A DNA stretch of 40,390 nt from positions 1 through 40,390 of the forward strand of contig JANQPG010000096.1 in the NCBI GenBank assembly GCA_028289545.1. Reading direction: 5' to 3'. Made by a program: the position numbers and the translations under genes. Position 1 is the first letter of the stretch. Each line of letters begins with the position of its first letter. Under the pieces are notes generated by a model. It searched no databases, was not told the origin of the DNA, and saw only the letters and a program-made list of their open reading frames with translations. This DNA is from Woeseiaceae bacterium. Its GTDB lineage: Bacteria > Pseudomonadota > Gammaproteobacteria > Steroidobacterales > Woeseiaceae. Shown piece after piece: positions 17,337-27,008 of this stretch.

Positions 17337-17963
17337 ATGGCTCAACGCGCCGAAGCCAGCCGATTCTCGCTGCAAAAAGACCGCATGCTGCGTGCGGCTG
17401 CCCTGTGCTTCAACCAGAAGGGTTTCAGCGGTACATCGCTGAAGGACGTCGCAAGTCATCTCGGCCTCACCGACGCCGCGCTCTACTATTACGTTAAGAA
17501 CAAAGAAGAACTGGTCTACCTGTGCTATCTGCGCGCGGCGGAGCTGGGCCGCGAGGCCCTCGACGAGGCTCTGCTCGTCGAGGGTTCCGCCTTCGAGAAA
17601 GTCAGCCGGTATCTCGAGCTGCACTCACGCTTCATGGTCGGGCCGCCCGGCCCGGTCGCGATCATGAGCGAGATTCCGTCCCTCAAAAGTGAGCACCGCG
17701 ACGACATCCTGAAACAGTCGAGGGAGCATTCCGCTCGCTTCGAAGCACTGCTGCGGGAAGGCATCGCCGAGGGCAGTATTGCGCCATGCGACGTCAGGAT
17801 GACGGGCAACGCCATCATGGGCGCGCTGAACTGGATTCCGAAATGGCATCACGGCGACAGAACCGTCGCCGAGCAGGTCATTGGTAGCTTTCCGAATATT
17901 CTGAGTCGCGGACTCGAAGCCGACGTGCGTCCAGCGACAAAAACGGCGGACGGAAGCCGCTAG
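17337..17963 (+). CDS. TetR/AcrR-family transcriptional regulator
   Basis: This is a 208-residue regulator. The ATG at 17337 was chosen because AGGAGG lies about five bases upstream; the frame is open back to 17274, which would overlap the operator. The N-terminal helix-turn-helix is clear (TSLKDVASHLGLTDAALYYY, then VKNKEEL). The ligand domain is all-helical and similar in length to acyl-CoA-sensing members of the family. It is divergent from icmF. The most likely job is ligand-relieved repression of the icmF operon and of itself through the palindrome at 17253-17272, with an acyl-CoA as a reasonable inducer. Confidence 0.92.
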   Translation: MAQRAEASRFSLQKDRMLRAAALCFNQKGFSGTSLKDVASHLGLTDAALYYYVKNKEELVYLCYLRAAELGREALDEALLVEGSAFEKVSRYLELHSRFMVGPPGPVAIMSEIPSLKSEHRDDILKQSREHSARFEALLREGIAEGSIAPCDVRMTGNAIMGALNWIPKWHHGDRTVAEQVIGSFPNILSRGLEADVRPATKTADGSR

Positions 17964-17987
17964 CCCGCTCGTTCCGGCCCAGGCGCT

Positions 17988-18737
17988 CTAGTCCACGCGC
18001 TCCAGATAGGCATCGACGTGCGCCTTGAGTTCGGTCAGGTCGACGTCTTCGGGCTCACTCTCGAGGTCCTCGATGGCCAGTTCGTCGCCGAGAAACGTCA
18101 GGCCCGCCTCAAACCTCAGGCGAATCTGCTGGTAGTAGTTGTCACCGGAACGGGCGCTGCGCTGCGTCGGATTGACCACCGTCAGGGAGCGGCTGCCGCC
18201 GGGGAGGCGCGAACCCGTCTGCGTCGTGAGGACTCTGAAGTCCGCCTCAACCTGCTCGTAGATGACGGCCACGTCGGAGTATCTTCTTCGGAGCTGGCGG
18301 TAGACCTCGTCAGAGCGCCCGACGTCGGCTTGCGACAGCGCCGCCAGTAGCTCATCCCGAACGCCGACAAACTCGGCCTTGCCGCGCTCGGCGGCGAGCC
18401 GGTACCACGCCAGTGCGAGCACGTAGTCCTTTTCGACTCCGGCACCCGTCAGATACATGTAGCCGAGCATGTATTGCGCATACTTGTCGCCAATCGGCGC
18501 CAGCTCGTTCTCGTAGATGAACAGCGCCCGGCGGTAGTCGCCGCTGGCAAACAGCTTTTCGACCTTTTCCTGGATGCGCAGCGTTCGCGCATCGATGACC
18601 GCGCCCGACAACGAATCGCCGGCGTACAGATTGCCGCCGGCAAAGAACAGCGGCGCAATCAGCACGAGCGAGCAGACCGTGCGCGCGGCTGCGCGGGCGG
18701 CAAGCTTCCATTCAGAGAACAACAATACTGACTTCAC
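17988..18737 (-). CDS. Exported Sel1-like repeat protein
   Basis: This 249-residue protein starts at a GTG and has a signal peptide of about 40 residues ending near NLYAGDS. At about 60-125 it carries helical TPR/Sel1-like repeats, the clearest being AQYMLGYMYLTGAGVEKDY with ALAWYRLAAERGKAEF. The C-terminal third is acidic and unrecognised. Sel1 repeats act as protein-protein scaffolds, often in the envelope. It converges on tetR with a 24-base gap and shows no operon partner. The ribosome site is weak, so the start is less certain. Confidence 0.8.
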   Translation of the reverse strand: MKSVLLFSEWKLAARAAARTVCSLVLIAPLFFAGGNLYAGDSLSGAVIDARTLRIQEKVEKLFASGDYRRALFIYENELAPIGDKYAQYMLGYMYLTGAGVEKDYVLALAWYRLAAERGKAEFVGVRDELLAALSQADVGRSDEVYRQLRRRYSDVAVIYEQVEADFRVLTTQTGSRLPGGSRSLTVVNPTQRSARSGDNYYQQIRLRFEAGLTFLGDELAIEDLESEPEDVDLTELKAHVDAYLERVD

Positions 18738-18828
18738 GTTCGAACAACTCTACACAACGATCGTACTCAACCTGCTTAGAGCGACCGTTTCATTCGTAAG
18801 TTCCTTCCAGTCCTGTCGTCAAATAGCG

Positions 18829-19635
18829 TCATCCCGCACGTCTCGGCCCAAACTGCGGCTCTCTGCCGGCCAAATTGGCGGCGACGGCTTCAGACTGGTT
18901 CGGTTTGCCCAGGAGGCCAAGCTGCAGCTCGGCCTCCAGACGCAGCGCCTCGGCCGGCGGCAGGCCCAAACCCGTCCCCAGAAGCCGCTTGATCGACGAC
19001 GTGGCGTCCGGGGAGCGACCCGCGATATCCGCGGCCAGCGCGTTGGCCGCCTCGAGCGGCTCGGCGTCGAGCCGGCTCACGACCCCGAGGTCCAGAGCCT
19101 CTTTGCCGTCGAACTCCCGCCCGGTCAGCGCGAGCTCCATGAGCCGATCCGGCGGCACAATCCCTCGCGCCGTCACGGTCATGCCCATGTCGGGCACTAT
19201 GCCCCATTTGATCTCCATGACCGACAGTCGGGCGTCCGGCGACGCAATCCGCACGTCCGCACCCAGGGCTATTTGCAGCCCCGCGCCGTAGCAGATGCCG
19301 TGTATGGCCGCGACGACCGGAATGGGCAACTCCCGCCAAACGGTTGCGGGGCGTTGGAAATAATTGGCTGCGGTGCCGTCGCCCTGCGGCGCCATCGCTT
19401 CCGGGCCGAACACGGGTTCCGCTGCCTGGAACATCGACAGATCGATGCCGGCGCAGAAATGCTCGCCGGCGCCGCTCAGAACGACGGCGCGAACGTCTTG
19501 TTCCCGGGCAATCTGCTCGGCAGCCTCCACGAGGCCGTCGATGACCCCCTTATCGACAGCGTTGTACTTGTCGGCACGGTTTAGTGTCACACGCGCAACG
19601 TGTCCGTCAATCGTCAGGTTAACGCGTTCGCTCAC
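18829..19635 (-). CDS. Crotonase-family enoyl-CoA hydratase/isomerase
   Basis: This 268-residue crotonase has the oxyanion-hole motifs GEHFCAGIDLSMF and HGICYGAGLQIALGADVRI, followed by MEIKWGIVPDMG, an acidic active-site stretch of the hydratase/dienoyl-CoA isomerase sort. The start was placed at the GTG at 19635, 20 bases after the stop of the MaoC gene and behind a G-rich ribosome-site-like run. An upstream in-frame ATG lies inside the MaoC gene and would add residues with no crotonase similarity. It probably forms a two-gene operon with the MaoC hydratase, pointing to beta-oxidation-like steps on an unidentified acyl-CoA. Confidence 0.88.
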   Translation of the reverse strand: MSERVNLTIDGHVARVTLNRADKYNAVDKGVIDGLVEAAEQIAREQDVRAVVLSGAGEHFCAGIDLSMFQAAEPVFGPEAMAPQGDGTAANYFQRPATVWRELPIPVVAAIHGICYGAGLQIALGADVRIASPDARLSVMEIKWGIVPDMGMTVTARGIVPPDRLMELALTGREFDGKEALDLGVVSRLDAEPLEAANALAADIAGRSPDATSSIKRLLGTGLGLPPAEALRLEAELQLGLLGKPNQSEAVAANLAGREPQFGPRRAG

Positions 19636-19655
19636 GATCCCCCCATCAACAGCGT

Positions 19656-20513
19656 TCAGTTTCTCAAAAGACAACGGCCGTGGCGGAGCACCGTCACATT
19701 GCGCTCGACGACCCGGCATTGGAAAGACAGGACATTGCCGTCCTGCCAAATGTCCGTAGCAATCGTATCACCCGGCAGCACCGGCGACGAGAAACGCGCA
19801 TCAAATTCGACGATCAGCGTGTGGTCGTAGTCCAGCACGGTCTTCAGAATGGCGTGACAGGCAACCCCGTAAGTGCATAGGCCGTGCAATATGGGCCGCT
19901 GGAATCCCGCGGCACTGGCCAGTGCCGGATCGGCATGCAGCGGATTCATGTCGCCGTTCAGTCGAAACAGCAGCGCCTGGTGAGCGTCGGTCGGCAGCTG
20001 GCAGGCCATATCCGGTTCCCTCGCCGGAACCCGGTGCGGTTGAGGCAGTTCGCCTCGCATGCCGCCGAAACCGCCGTCGGCGCGCGCGAGGACTGTGCTG
20101 CCGCTTGCAAACAGAGCCGTGTCGTCGCTCGCCAGGCGTCCTTCAGCCTCGAAATAGAACATGGCGCCTTTGTCCTTGCCGAGATCGTGAATCGCGGCAA
20201 TGCGCTTGTTCACCTTGAGGTGGGCCGCGGGCGGCAATGGCCGGAAAATCGACAACCGCTGCTCGCAGTGCAGCACATGCTTGAAATCCCAGCCGAGGTC
20301 CGCCGGGAATGCGTTCGGCACGAGAACGCTGGCCTGCGTCGGCAGCGACTTCAACCAGGCATTGCCTTCGTACGTGTAGTTGAGTTCCCCGGGGTTCAGC
20401 GAGTCTCGCGACATGCCGACGCTCAGCGCGTACAGCATCGTCTGTTCCTCGGTGTAGCGAAACGGCACATCGACCTGCTCATTGCCGAGCAGAGCTTCGT
20501 AATTCAGTGCCAT
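19656..20513 (-). CDS. MaoC-family enoyl-CoA hydratase 2
   Basis: This 285-residue double hot-dog protein resembles the hydratase domain of peroxisomal multifunctional enzyme type 2. The catalytic hydratase-2 motif is present: RLNGDMNPLHADPALASAAG then RPILHGLCTYG. The N-terminal half is the degenerate hot-dog that shapes the substrate pocket. The reaction is R-specific hydration of a trans-2-enoyl-CoA. It is followed 20 bases later by a crotonase gene. Homologues act on bulky substrates such as steroid side chains, but nothing here fixes the substrate. Confidence 0.9.
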   Translation of the reverse strand: MALNYEALLGNEQVDVPFRYTEEQTMLYALSVGMSRDSLNPGELNYTYEGNAWLKSLPTQASVLVPNAFPADLGWDFKHVLHCEQRLSIFRPLPPAAHLKVNKRIAAIHDLGKDKGAMFYFEAEGRLASDDTALFASGSTVLARADGGFGGMRGELPQPHRVPAREPDMACQLPTDAHQALLFRLNGDMNPLHADPALASAAGFQRPILHGLCTYGVACHAILKTVLDYDHTLIVEFDARFSSPVLPGDTIATDIWQDGNVLSFQCRVVERNVTVLRHGRCLLRN

Positions 20514-20619
20514 GTGGCGGAAATTACCCGGTCTGTCGCAGCTTCGTCGTTTGATGCCATGTAGCGAATTCTACCCCCGTTTTTTGCCCGAAACGCTTGC
20601 CATGCCCGCGGCTCCCCGC

Positions 20620-21393
20620 TCAATGCCGGGTTAACTCGTCGATGAAACGCGAGAACAGCTCATACTGGGACGTAATGGCCAGCTTGGAGAACAGATTGCG
20701 CTTGTGCACCATGACCGTCCCAGGCGCAATACCCAGCTCCCGCGCCACCGACTTTGTGGAATGCCCCTGCAGCAGGAGCTGAGTAATCTGTCGCTCGCGT
20801 TCCGTCAGCAGTCCCGCACCGAAGTTGTCGAAGCAGCGTGTGAGTCTCAGGTGCTCAGCCGCGGCATCAGCGGCCGCCGAATAGCTGTGCCGATCCCAAA
20901 CCTTGCGTATCGCCGCATGCACGAGGTCGGTCATATCGTGGAGACGTCCGACCTCGGCTTGCGAGAAACGGCGCTTGCGGCGGCCGACAACAAGAGCCAG
21001 CGTCGTGCCGCCGGCCACGTCGACCAGATAGTCGATCTCGTCGGTTAAATGGGTTTGCTCGCAGTACTGGCGGTAATACTCGCTGGAGCGGAATCGGTCC
21101 GGCGTCGCGTCCCGGTAGCGGCACACGCCGGGCTTCAATGCCTCCTGACTCAAACGAAACAGTGGGTCGAGCAGATAGGGGCCCGCCAGATAGCGATCGA
21201 GATAGTGGCTCGCGCCCGCCGGCTCCAGCGTGTGATGCAATACCTCGGGGGTCCGCTCGGCATGGAACGCGATCAGGCAGGTGCCCTCGTGCTTCACGGC
21301 GAGCCCGACGAGTTCAGCAAGCGCACCCGCGGTATCCGCTTCCATGCGATTGCTGATCAGCTCGGCCAGCGGGGGAAACCAGTCTCGATCCAT
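20620..21393 (-). CDS. LuxR-family transcriptional regulator
   Basis: This 257-residue protein starts at the ATG at 21393. The open frame upstream encodes Arg/Cys-rich sequence that overlaps the glnK promoter region and was rejected. Residues 1-180 make an unrecognised sensor domain, perhaps GAF-like. The C-terminal 65 residues are a GerE/LuxR helix-turn-helix: LLTERERQITQLLLQGHSTK, then SVARELGIAPGTV and HKRNLFSKL. The N-terminal domain lacks any clear phosphoreceiver or acyl-homoserine-lactone signature. It is divergent from glnK with a 151-base gap. Its target is unknown. Confidence 0.85.
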   Translation of the reverse strand: MDRDWFPPLAELISNRMEADTAGALAELVGLAVKHEGTCLIAFHAERTPEVLHHTLEPAGASHYLDRYLAGPYLLDPLFRLSQEALKPGVCRYRDATPDRFRSSEYYRQYCEQTHLTDEIDYLVDVAGGTTLALVVGRRKRRFSQAEVGRLHDMTDLVHAAIRKVWDRHSYSAAADAAAEHLRLTRCFDNFGAGLLTERERQITQLLLQGHSTKSVARELGIAPGTVMVHKRNLFSKLAITSQYELFSRFIDELTRH

Positions 21394-21544
21394 CAGGGCG
21401 CAACACCTGGCGTCTGCCTGCCCCGCCCTATCGCGCAACCGCCGTGTGCGGCAACACCTGCCACGTGCATCTCCTTTGCGACGGTGTACACATCGCCCGC
21501 CGTCGTTGCTAGCATAACGCGGTGTCCGTGCAGAGAGAATTCGT

Positions 21545-21883
21545 ATGAAACTCGTGACCGCTATCGTAAAGCCGTTTCGCCTGGACGACGTGCGCAACGC
21601 ACTCGCTGAAGTGGGTATACAGGGAATGACCGTCAGCGAGGTCAAGGGTTTCGGCCGGCAGCGAGGTCATACCGAGCTGTATCGCGGCGCAGAATACGTC
21701 GTCGACTTTCTGCCGAAAGCGAAGATCGAGGTCGCTGTCGCTGACGAACTGGCGGATCGCGTCGTCGAAGCGATCGTCGACAGCGCCAAAACCGGCAAGG
21801 TGGGCGACGGCAAGATCTTTGTGACGGCGCTCGAGCACGTCGTTCGCATACGCACTGGCGAAACGGGTGACGGCGCGCTATAG
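21545..21883 (+). CDS. glnK: Nitrogen regulatory P-II protein GlnK
   Basis: This 112-residue P-II protein is a trimeric sensor of 2-oxoglutarate, ATP/ADP and (by uridylylation) glutamine status. Visible are the start MKLVTAIVKPF, the T-loop VKGFGRQRGHTELYRGAEY with the uridylylation Tyr51, the B-loop KTGKVGDGKIFV and the C-terminal RIRTGE. MKLVTAI and TALEHVVRIRTGE fit GlnK better than GlnB. The usual partner amtB is not adjacent; the gene is followed tail-to-tail by lepB. The stop TAG overlaps the lepB stop within CTATAG. Confidence 0.96.
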   Translation: MKLVTAIVKPFRLDDVRNALAEVGIQGMTVSEVKGFGRQRGHTELYRGAEYVVDFLPKAKIEVAVADELADRVVEAIVDSAKTGKVGDGKIFVTALEHVVRIRTGETGDGAL

Positions 21884-22477
21884 CGGACGCCAGACAAACC
21901 CTTCGCCGCGCCGATAGTAGACGCCGAGAGCCCTGGCATACACGTCGTCTTCACCGATCAAACCGAAAAAACGGCCGTCCCGGCTGTTGCCACGGTGATC
22001 GCCAATCGCAAGCAGCGTCTTCGCCGGCAGCACCTGCTCGTAGTCGGGGCCGCCGCCGTGATCCAGCCTCAACACGGCCAGCGTATCGCCGAAGCGTTCC
22101 ACGTTGGGAATGCCGGAATCCGCCAGCGCAACGCCGTTGATCCACAGGCGCCCCCCGCGCAACACGACACGATCGCCGCCGATGGCGACGATACGCTTGA
22201 TGAGGCGCGTGCCGTCGTAGGGAGAGTCGAAAATGACGATGTCACCCCGGCTCACCGCATCGCCGTCGCCCAGTTCGATGCGTGTGAACGGCACACGTAA
22301 CCCGTAAGCGCGCTTGTCGACGACAACGCGATCACCCGGATACAGCGTATGCTCCATCGACCCGGTCGGCACGACATAATGATCCGCCAGCGACGAACGC
22401 GCGGCGAGTACTCCGCCCAGCAGAAGTCCGAGAATCAAAAGCTCTCGAGCCCAGGCGGCCAGTTTTTTCCCATGCAT
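21878..22477 (-). CDS. lepB: Signal peptidase I
   Basis: This 199-residue membrane serine protease cleaves Sec and Tat signal peptides. One N-terminal transmembrane helix (about 12-31) precedes the catalytic Ser40 in VPTGSMEHTLYPGD. The general base Lys94 lies in LIKRIVAIGGD, and box E is GDHRGNSRDGRFFG. It is shorter than the E. coli enzyme and has a single anchor, so it is likely an additional or minimal LepB copy. AAGGAG lies upstream of the ATG. It is convergent with glnK and its stop codon is shared in a palindromic CTATAG. Confidence 0.95.
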   Translation of the reverse strand: MHGKKLAAWARELLILGLLLGGVLAARSSLADHYVVPTGSMEHTLYPGDRVVVDKRAYGLRVPFTRIELGDGDAVSRGDIVIFDSPYDGTRLIKRIVAIGGDRVVLRGGRLWINGVALADSGIPNVERFGDTLAVLRLDHGGGPDYEQVLPAKTLLAIGDHRGNSRDGRFFGLIGEDDVYARALGVYYRRGEGFVWRPL

Positions 22478-22580
22478 ACCGTTAAGCTCCTTAGCAAACG
22501 CCCGTGTTCGATACCCTGTATAACACCCGGGCGCTGTGTATTACACCGATCACTGTATCAATAGTCAGCGGCAACAAACG

Positions 22581-22879
22581 CTAGCCGCCCGATATCGCCC
22601 CCACTATCCGAAACGGTTCCTCACCGGTCGCAATCGCTGCCGGCAGACGAGCTTCGGCATCGTCGTGGGTGATGTCGACGCCGGCCGCGTAAAAGCGTAC
22701 TCGCGGACGACGTTTCAGCGTGCCGTGCTCACGAACGGTGCCTCGCAGCATAGGGTAACTCGCCTCCAGCGCATCGAGCACGTTGCCGCGGGTTACGGCG
22801 CCATCGACCGTCAGCCTGACTTCGCGGCCGGTGCCGGCCAGCGTCTGCAAATGCAGCGGCAACAACACGCGCACGGCGC

Positions 22880-22883
<4 letters not shown>
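22581..22883 (-). CDS. MoaD/ThiS-like ubiquitin-fold sulfur-carrier protein
   Basis: This 100-residue beta-grasp protein ends exactly in Gly-Gly (GAISGG), the C-terminus activated by E1-like enzymes. It starts at a GTG overlapping the stop of the upstream propeller gene (GTGA), indicating translational coupling. The order thiF-like, propeller, this gene suggests that the E1-like enzyme at 24114-25208 adenylates its C-terminus. Whether the product is a thiocarboxylate for sulfur delivery or a protein conjugate cannot be told from sequence. No molybdopterin or thiamine synthesis gene is beside it. Confidence 0.85.
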
Positions 22884-24064
<1,181 letters not shown>

Positions 24065-24113
24065 GGCCTTCCCCCCTCTCCCGATGTCTGCCTGGAAACG
24101 GTCCAAAAACAGT

Positions 24114-25208
24114 TCAGCTCCCGACGTACTTTGCGAACAGCGTCCGCGCAACGGCGGGTTCGTGTGTGCCCTTGACTATAGTCCGACCATCGCGGAACAC
24201 CGTAAGTTCGTAGTGTTTGTCCGCGTCGCGGATAGCGGCAACCAGCATGAATTCGTTCTGCCGGACGTCGATGGATCCGGCAAAACGACCAGCCAGGGCG
24301 TCGAAATCGAGCGGGCCGCTGTCCTGGCGGCCGCGAAGCTGCACGGCATCGCGGCCGCACAAGGCCACGGCGCTCGAGCCCGACTTGCCGTCGAGATAGT
24401 CGAACTGGCGTCCTTTGCAGCAGACACAATCGCCTTCCGTATAGGCGCCGTCCACCGTCAGTTCCAGGTATTCGTTTTCCCACACGTCGATCGTCAGCAA
24501 GGTTCGCCGAACCTTGTCGTAGTGCCCCGTCAACACCTTGAGCGTTTCGGCCACCTGCACGTTCGCGACGGCACCCACCGCGGAGCTCAGCACACCGACG
24601 GTATCGCAGGTTGGGCTCGAGCCCGCCGGTGGCGGCTCCGTAAACAGGCAGCGGAAACACGGTGTCGCACAGTTCCCCGCTTCCGCCGCTTCCCAGGGCA
24701 GGCTACCGTCGCCATGCGGCAATACGGTAAACGCCATGCCCGTGGTCGCAACAGCGGCGCCGTACACATAGGGTAGCCCTTGCTTTACGGCAAAGTCGTT
24801 CGCGAGGTAACGCGTCTCGAAATTGTCGAGACCATCGACGAGGATGTCCGCGCCGTCGGCAAGACGCTCGATGTTGGTGTGGTTGATGTCGTCAACCACG
24901 GCTGTCACGGCGATGTCGGAATTGACGTTCTCGAGCTTGCGCCTCGCAGCCTCGGCTTTGGGCAGTCCGGCCGCAACGTCGCGCTCGTCGAACAACACTT
25001 GCCGCTGCAGGTTGGTCAATTCGACGATATCGCGATCGACGATGCGAAGGTGGCCCACGCCGGCGCGTGCCAGGAGGTCCGTCACGACGCTGCCCAGCGC
25101 ACCGCAGCCAAGCACGAGCGCGGTGGCTTCCTTCAAGCGTTGCTGACCGGCCTCGCCAAAGCCGGCGAGCAGCATCTGCCGGTGGTAGCGATCGAGAGAA
25201 CTGCTCAT
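24114..25208 (-). CDS. E1-like ThiF/MoeB-family activating enzyme
   Basis: This 364-residue enzyme adenylates the C-terminal glycine of ubiquitin-fold proteins. The nucleotide-binding loop is VLGCGALGS (about 32-40) with IVDRDIVELTNLQRQ next. Zinc-type cysteines are at 184/187 (CFRC) and 261/264 (CVCC). Cys201 in SPTCDTVGVLSSAVG matches the catalytic/thiolating Cys position of MoeB/Uba4-type proteins. After about residue 275 there is an extra domain of about 90 residues (CGRDAVQL to LFAKYVG) seen in some ThiF homologues. It leads the three-gene group with the propeller and the MoaD-like protein. The start lacks an obvious ribosome site. Confidence 0.92.
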   Translation of the reverse strand: MSSSLDRYHRQMLLAGFGEAGQQRLKEATALVLGCGALGSVVTDLLARAGVGHLRIVDRDIVELTNLQRQVLFDERDVAAGLPKAEAARRKLENVNSDIAVTAVVDDINHTNIERLADGADILVDGLDNFETRYLANDFAVKQGLPYVYGAAVATTGMAFTVLPHGDGSLPWEAAEAGNCATPCFRCLFTEPPPAGSSPTCDTVGVLSSAVGAVANVQVAETLKVLTGHYDKVRRTLLTIDVWENEYLELTVDGAYTEGDCVCCKGRQFDYLDGKSGSSAVALCGRDAVQLRGRQDSGPLDFDALAGRFAGSIDVRQNEFMLVAAIRDADKHYELTVFRDGRTIVKGTHEPAVARTLFAKYVGS

Positions 25209-25266
25209 CGGGTCAACAGTAGCACGTCGGGGCTACCAGGGTGCCGACACGCCGCGAGCGAGTGCG

Positions 25267-25641
25267 TCAGTCGCCGCCAACGCAGTAGGCGTTGAGCTTG
25301 TTCCCGTCCAGGTCGCGGAAGTAGGCCGCATAAAACGAGCCACTGCGCGCGCCGGGTTTGCCCTCGTCCCGCCCGCCGAGTTCCAGCGCCTTGGCGTGCA
25401 TGGCGTCCACCTTCGCGGGCGAATCCACCTGCAGCGCAATCATGGTGCCGTTGCCGGCCGTTGCCGCCTGGCCGTCAAACGGCCGCGTAATGGAAAGGCC
25501 CGGTGTACCCTCTCCAGCGGACCACGCAACGAAGGTCTCGAACTCCATGAAGCGTTTTGCGCCGATCAGGCTCAGCAGTTCATCGTAGAAGGCAGCCGAC
25601 CGTTTGATGTCGTCGGTGCCGAGCGTTACGTATCCAATCAC
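25267..25641 (-). CDS. VOC-family (glyoxalase/bleomycin-resistance fold) protein
   Basis: This 124-residue protein starts at a GTG eight bases after AGGAGG. It has the typical beta-alpha-beta-beta-beta start IGYVTLGTDDIKRSAAFYDEL and the C-terminal metal-site strand FYAAYFRDLDGNKLNAYCV. VOC proteins are metal-dependent lyases, dioxygenases or binding proteins. The substrate cannot be deduced. It lies 21 bases after the DNA glycosylase gene, perhaps in the same operon. Confidence 0.88.
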   Translation of the reverse strand: MIGYVTLGTDDIKRSAAFYDELLSLIGAKRFMEFETFVAWSAGEGTPGLSITRPFDGQAATAGNGTMIALQVDSPAKVDAMHAKALELGGRDEGKPGARSGSFYAAYFRDLDGNKLNAYCVGGD

Positions 25642-25662
25642 TTGCTTGTCCTCCTGAACTCA

Positions 25663-26223
25663 CTATTGAACGGCGGGCACATGGCCCTTGAGCGCAGCCC
25701 GCCAGTGTCCGGTTTTTTCGGCCAGCGACATCGCTGCGTAGGCCGGGCTCGTAGACGGCAGCGCCGCGTAGTGAACGTCCCGCGTCAGCGTCGATGTGTC
25801 CACAAAACGCTTGAACAACTCCCGCGCCTTGCGGCCGTTGAAGCAAACCAGCGTAATGCCCGAGCGGGACTCCAGAAAACCGGCAAGCGGATTCGGCTGC
25901 GCCGTAGACAGGTCGATGTCGGCGTCCATGCTGCCCGGGCGCACCGATTGTCCGAGCACATCCCACACGGCAATACCCGACCGCTTCAGCAGCGCGGTAC
26001 GCTCTGCATAGGCAACCTCCAGCACACTCGTATCGCCGTCGCCGCGGCCGGCCAGGAGCGCATACATGATTTTCCAGAACGCGTTCTGCGGATGCCCGTA
26101 ATACTGGCGCTTCTCGATAGACGCCACGCTGGGTAGAGTGCCGAGGATCAATGCGCGCGGCGCCCTGCCCACAAGCGGCGGAAAGCCCAGAGCCCGATCT
26201 TCCTGGCCGACGGGAGAGCTCAT
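25663..26223 (-). CDS. Hypoxanthine-DNA glycosylase (HDG, UDG superfamily family 6)
   Basis: This 186-residue base-excision enzyme is predicted to remove deaminated adenine (hypoxanthine) from DNA. Its motif 1 is ILGTLPSVASIEKRQYYGHP with QNAFWKIM after it. The second conserved motif is LPSTSPAYAAMS near the C-terminus. The ATG at 26223 was chosen because it falls eight bases after the stop of the upstream AlkD-like gene. An in-frame GTG at 26247 would overlap that gene. It pairs with a second DNA-repair gene. Confidence 0.87.
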   Translation of the reverse strand: MSSPVGQEDRALGFPPLVGRAPRALILGTLPSVASIEKRQYYGHPQNAFWKIMYALLAGRGDGDTSVLEVAYAERTALLKRSGIAVWDVLGQSVRPGSMDADIDLSTAQPNPLAGFLESRSGITLVCFNGRKARELFKRFVDTSTLTRDVHYAALPSTSPAYAAMSLAEKTGHWRAALKGHVPAVQ

Positions 26224-26231
26224 GCGCTGTG

Positions 26232-26954
26232 TCAGCCGGACAACCACCGCCGGCGCTCGGTGGCCGGCAGCTTCTCGATGGCGTAGCGCAACATCGTGCG
26301 CGGCATCGACTTCGAGTGCCGTTTCAGGAAATTGCGCAGCACCGAAACGTCACGTTTTCCGGCCTCGCGCAGCATCCAGCCGGAGGCTTTGTGAATCAGA
26401 TCCTCGGGGTCTTTCAGCAAAATGCGCGACAGCTTCACCGTGTCGCGAAAATCGCCGTTACGGATGAAACGCAGCGTGGCGATGATCGCTATGCGGCGAT
26501 CCCAGAGCGATTCGCTCTCAGCCAGCTCGTAGAGCAGGCTCCTGTCGCCGTCCTCGAGTTCCGGGCCAACGATCAGGTGCGCCGAGCTGTCGACGAGATC
26601 CCAGTTGTTGACGTATTGCCGATGACTGAGATAAGTGTCGAAAACGTGCCGGCGCTCGTCTCTGCCGGCGCGCTGGTAGCGGCTGACCAGCAGCAGAACC
26701 GCAAGCAGACGTTCCTCATGGTACGGCGACTTCAGCAACGCCAGCACCGAGCGTTCGGGCGCGTCACGAAACTGCTTGGCCAACTGCCGCGTCACTGGCA
26801 CCCGTATCCCGAGGAAGCGATCACCCTCACCGTACTCACCGGGACCGGCTTTGAAGAACCCGGCCGAATGCCGGGCAATGTCCGCATCGCCGCGAGCGCG
26901 CACGACCTCCCGAATGGCCTTGGCGGACAGCGGAGTATTTGCTGTTGTCTTCAT
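26232..26954 (-). CDS. AlkD-like DNA alkylation repair glycosylase
   Basis: This is a 240-residue HEAT-like repeat glycosylase that excises alkylated bases such as 7-methylguanine or 3-methyladenine. The family signatures FLGIRVPVTRQLAK, YVNNWDLVDSSAH (Trp and Asp of the active site) and LIHKASGWMLREAGK are all present. The length matches AlkD. The ATG at 26954 is preferred over an in-frame GTG nine bases upstream. No strong ribosome site is visible for either. It is followed eight bases later by the hypoxanthine-DNA glycosylase gene, making a small repair operon. Confidence 0.93.
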   Translation of the reverse strand: MKTTANTPLSAKAIREVVRARGDADIARHSAGFFKAGPGEYGEGDRFLGIRVPVTRQLAKQFRDAPERSVLALLKSPYHEERLLAVLLLVSRYQRAGRDERRHVFDTYLSHRQYVNNWDLVDSSAHLIVGPELEDGDRSLLYELAESESLWDRRIAIIATLRFIRNGDFRDTVKLSRILLKDPEDLIHKASGWMLREAGKRDVSVLRNFLKRHSKSMPRTMLRYAIEKLPATERRRWLSG

Positions 26955-27008
26955 CGGTTTCACGATGGGCTACCGCGCCGGAATGGCGGCATCACTATGC
27001 CATGCCCA

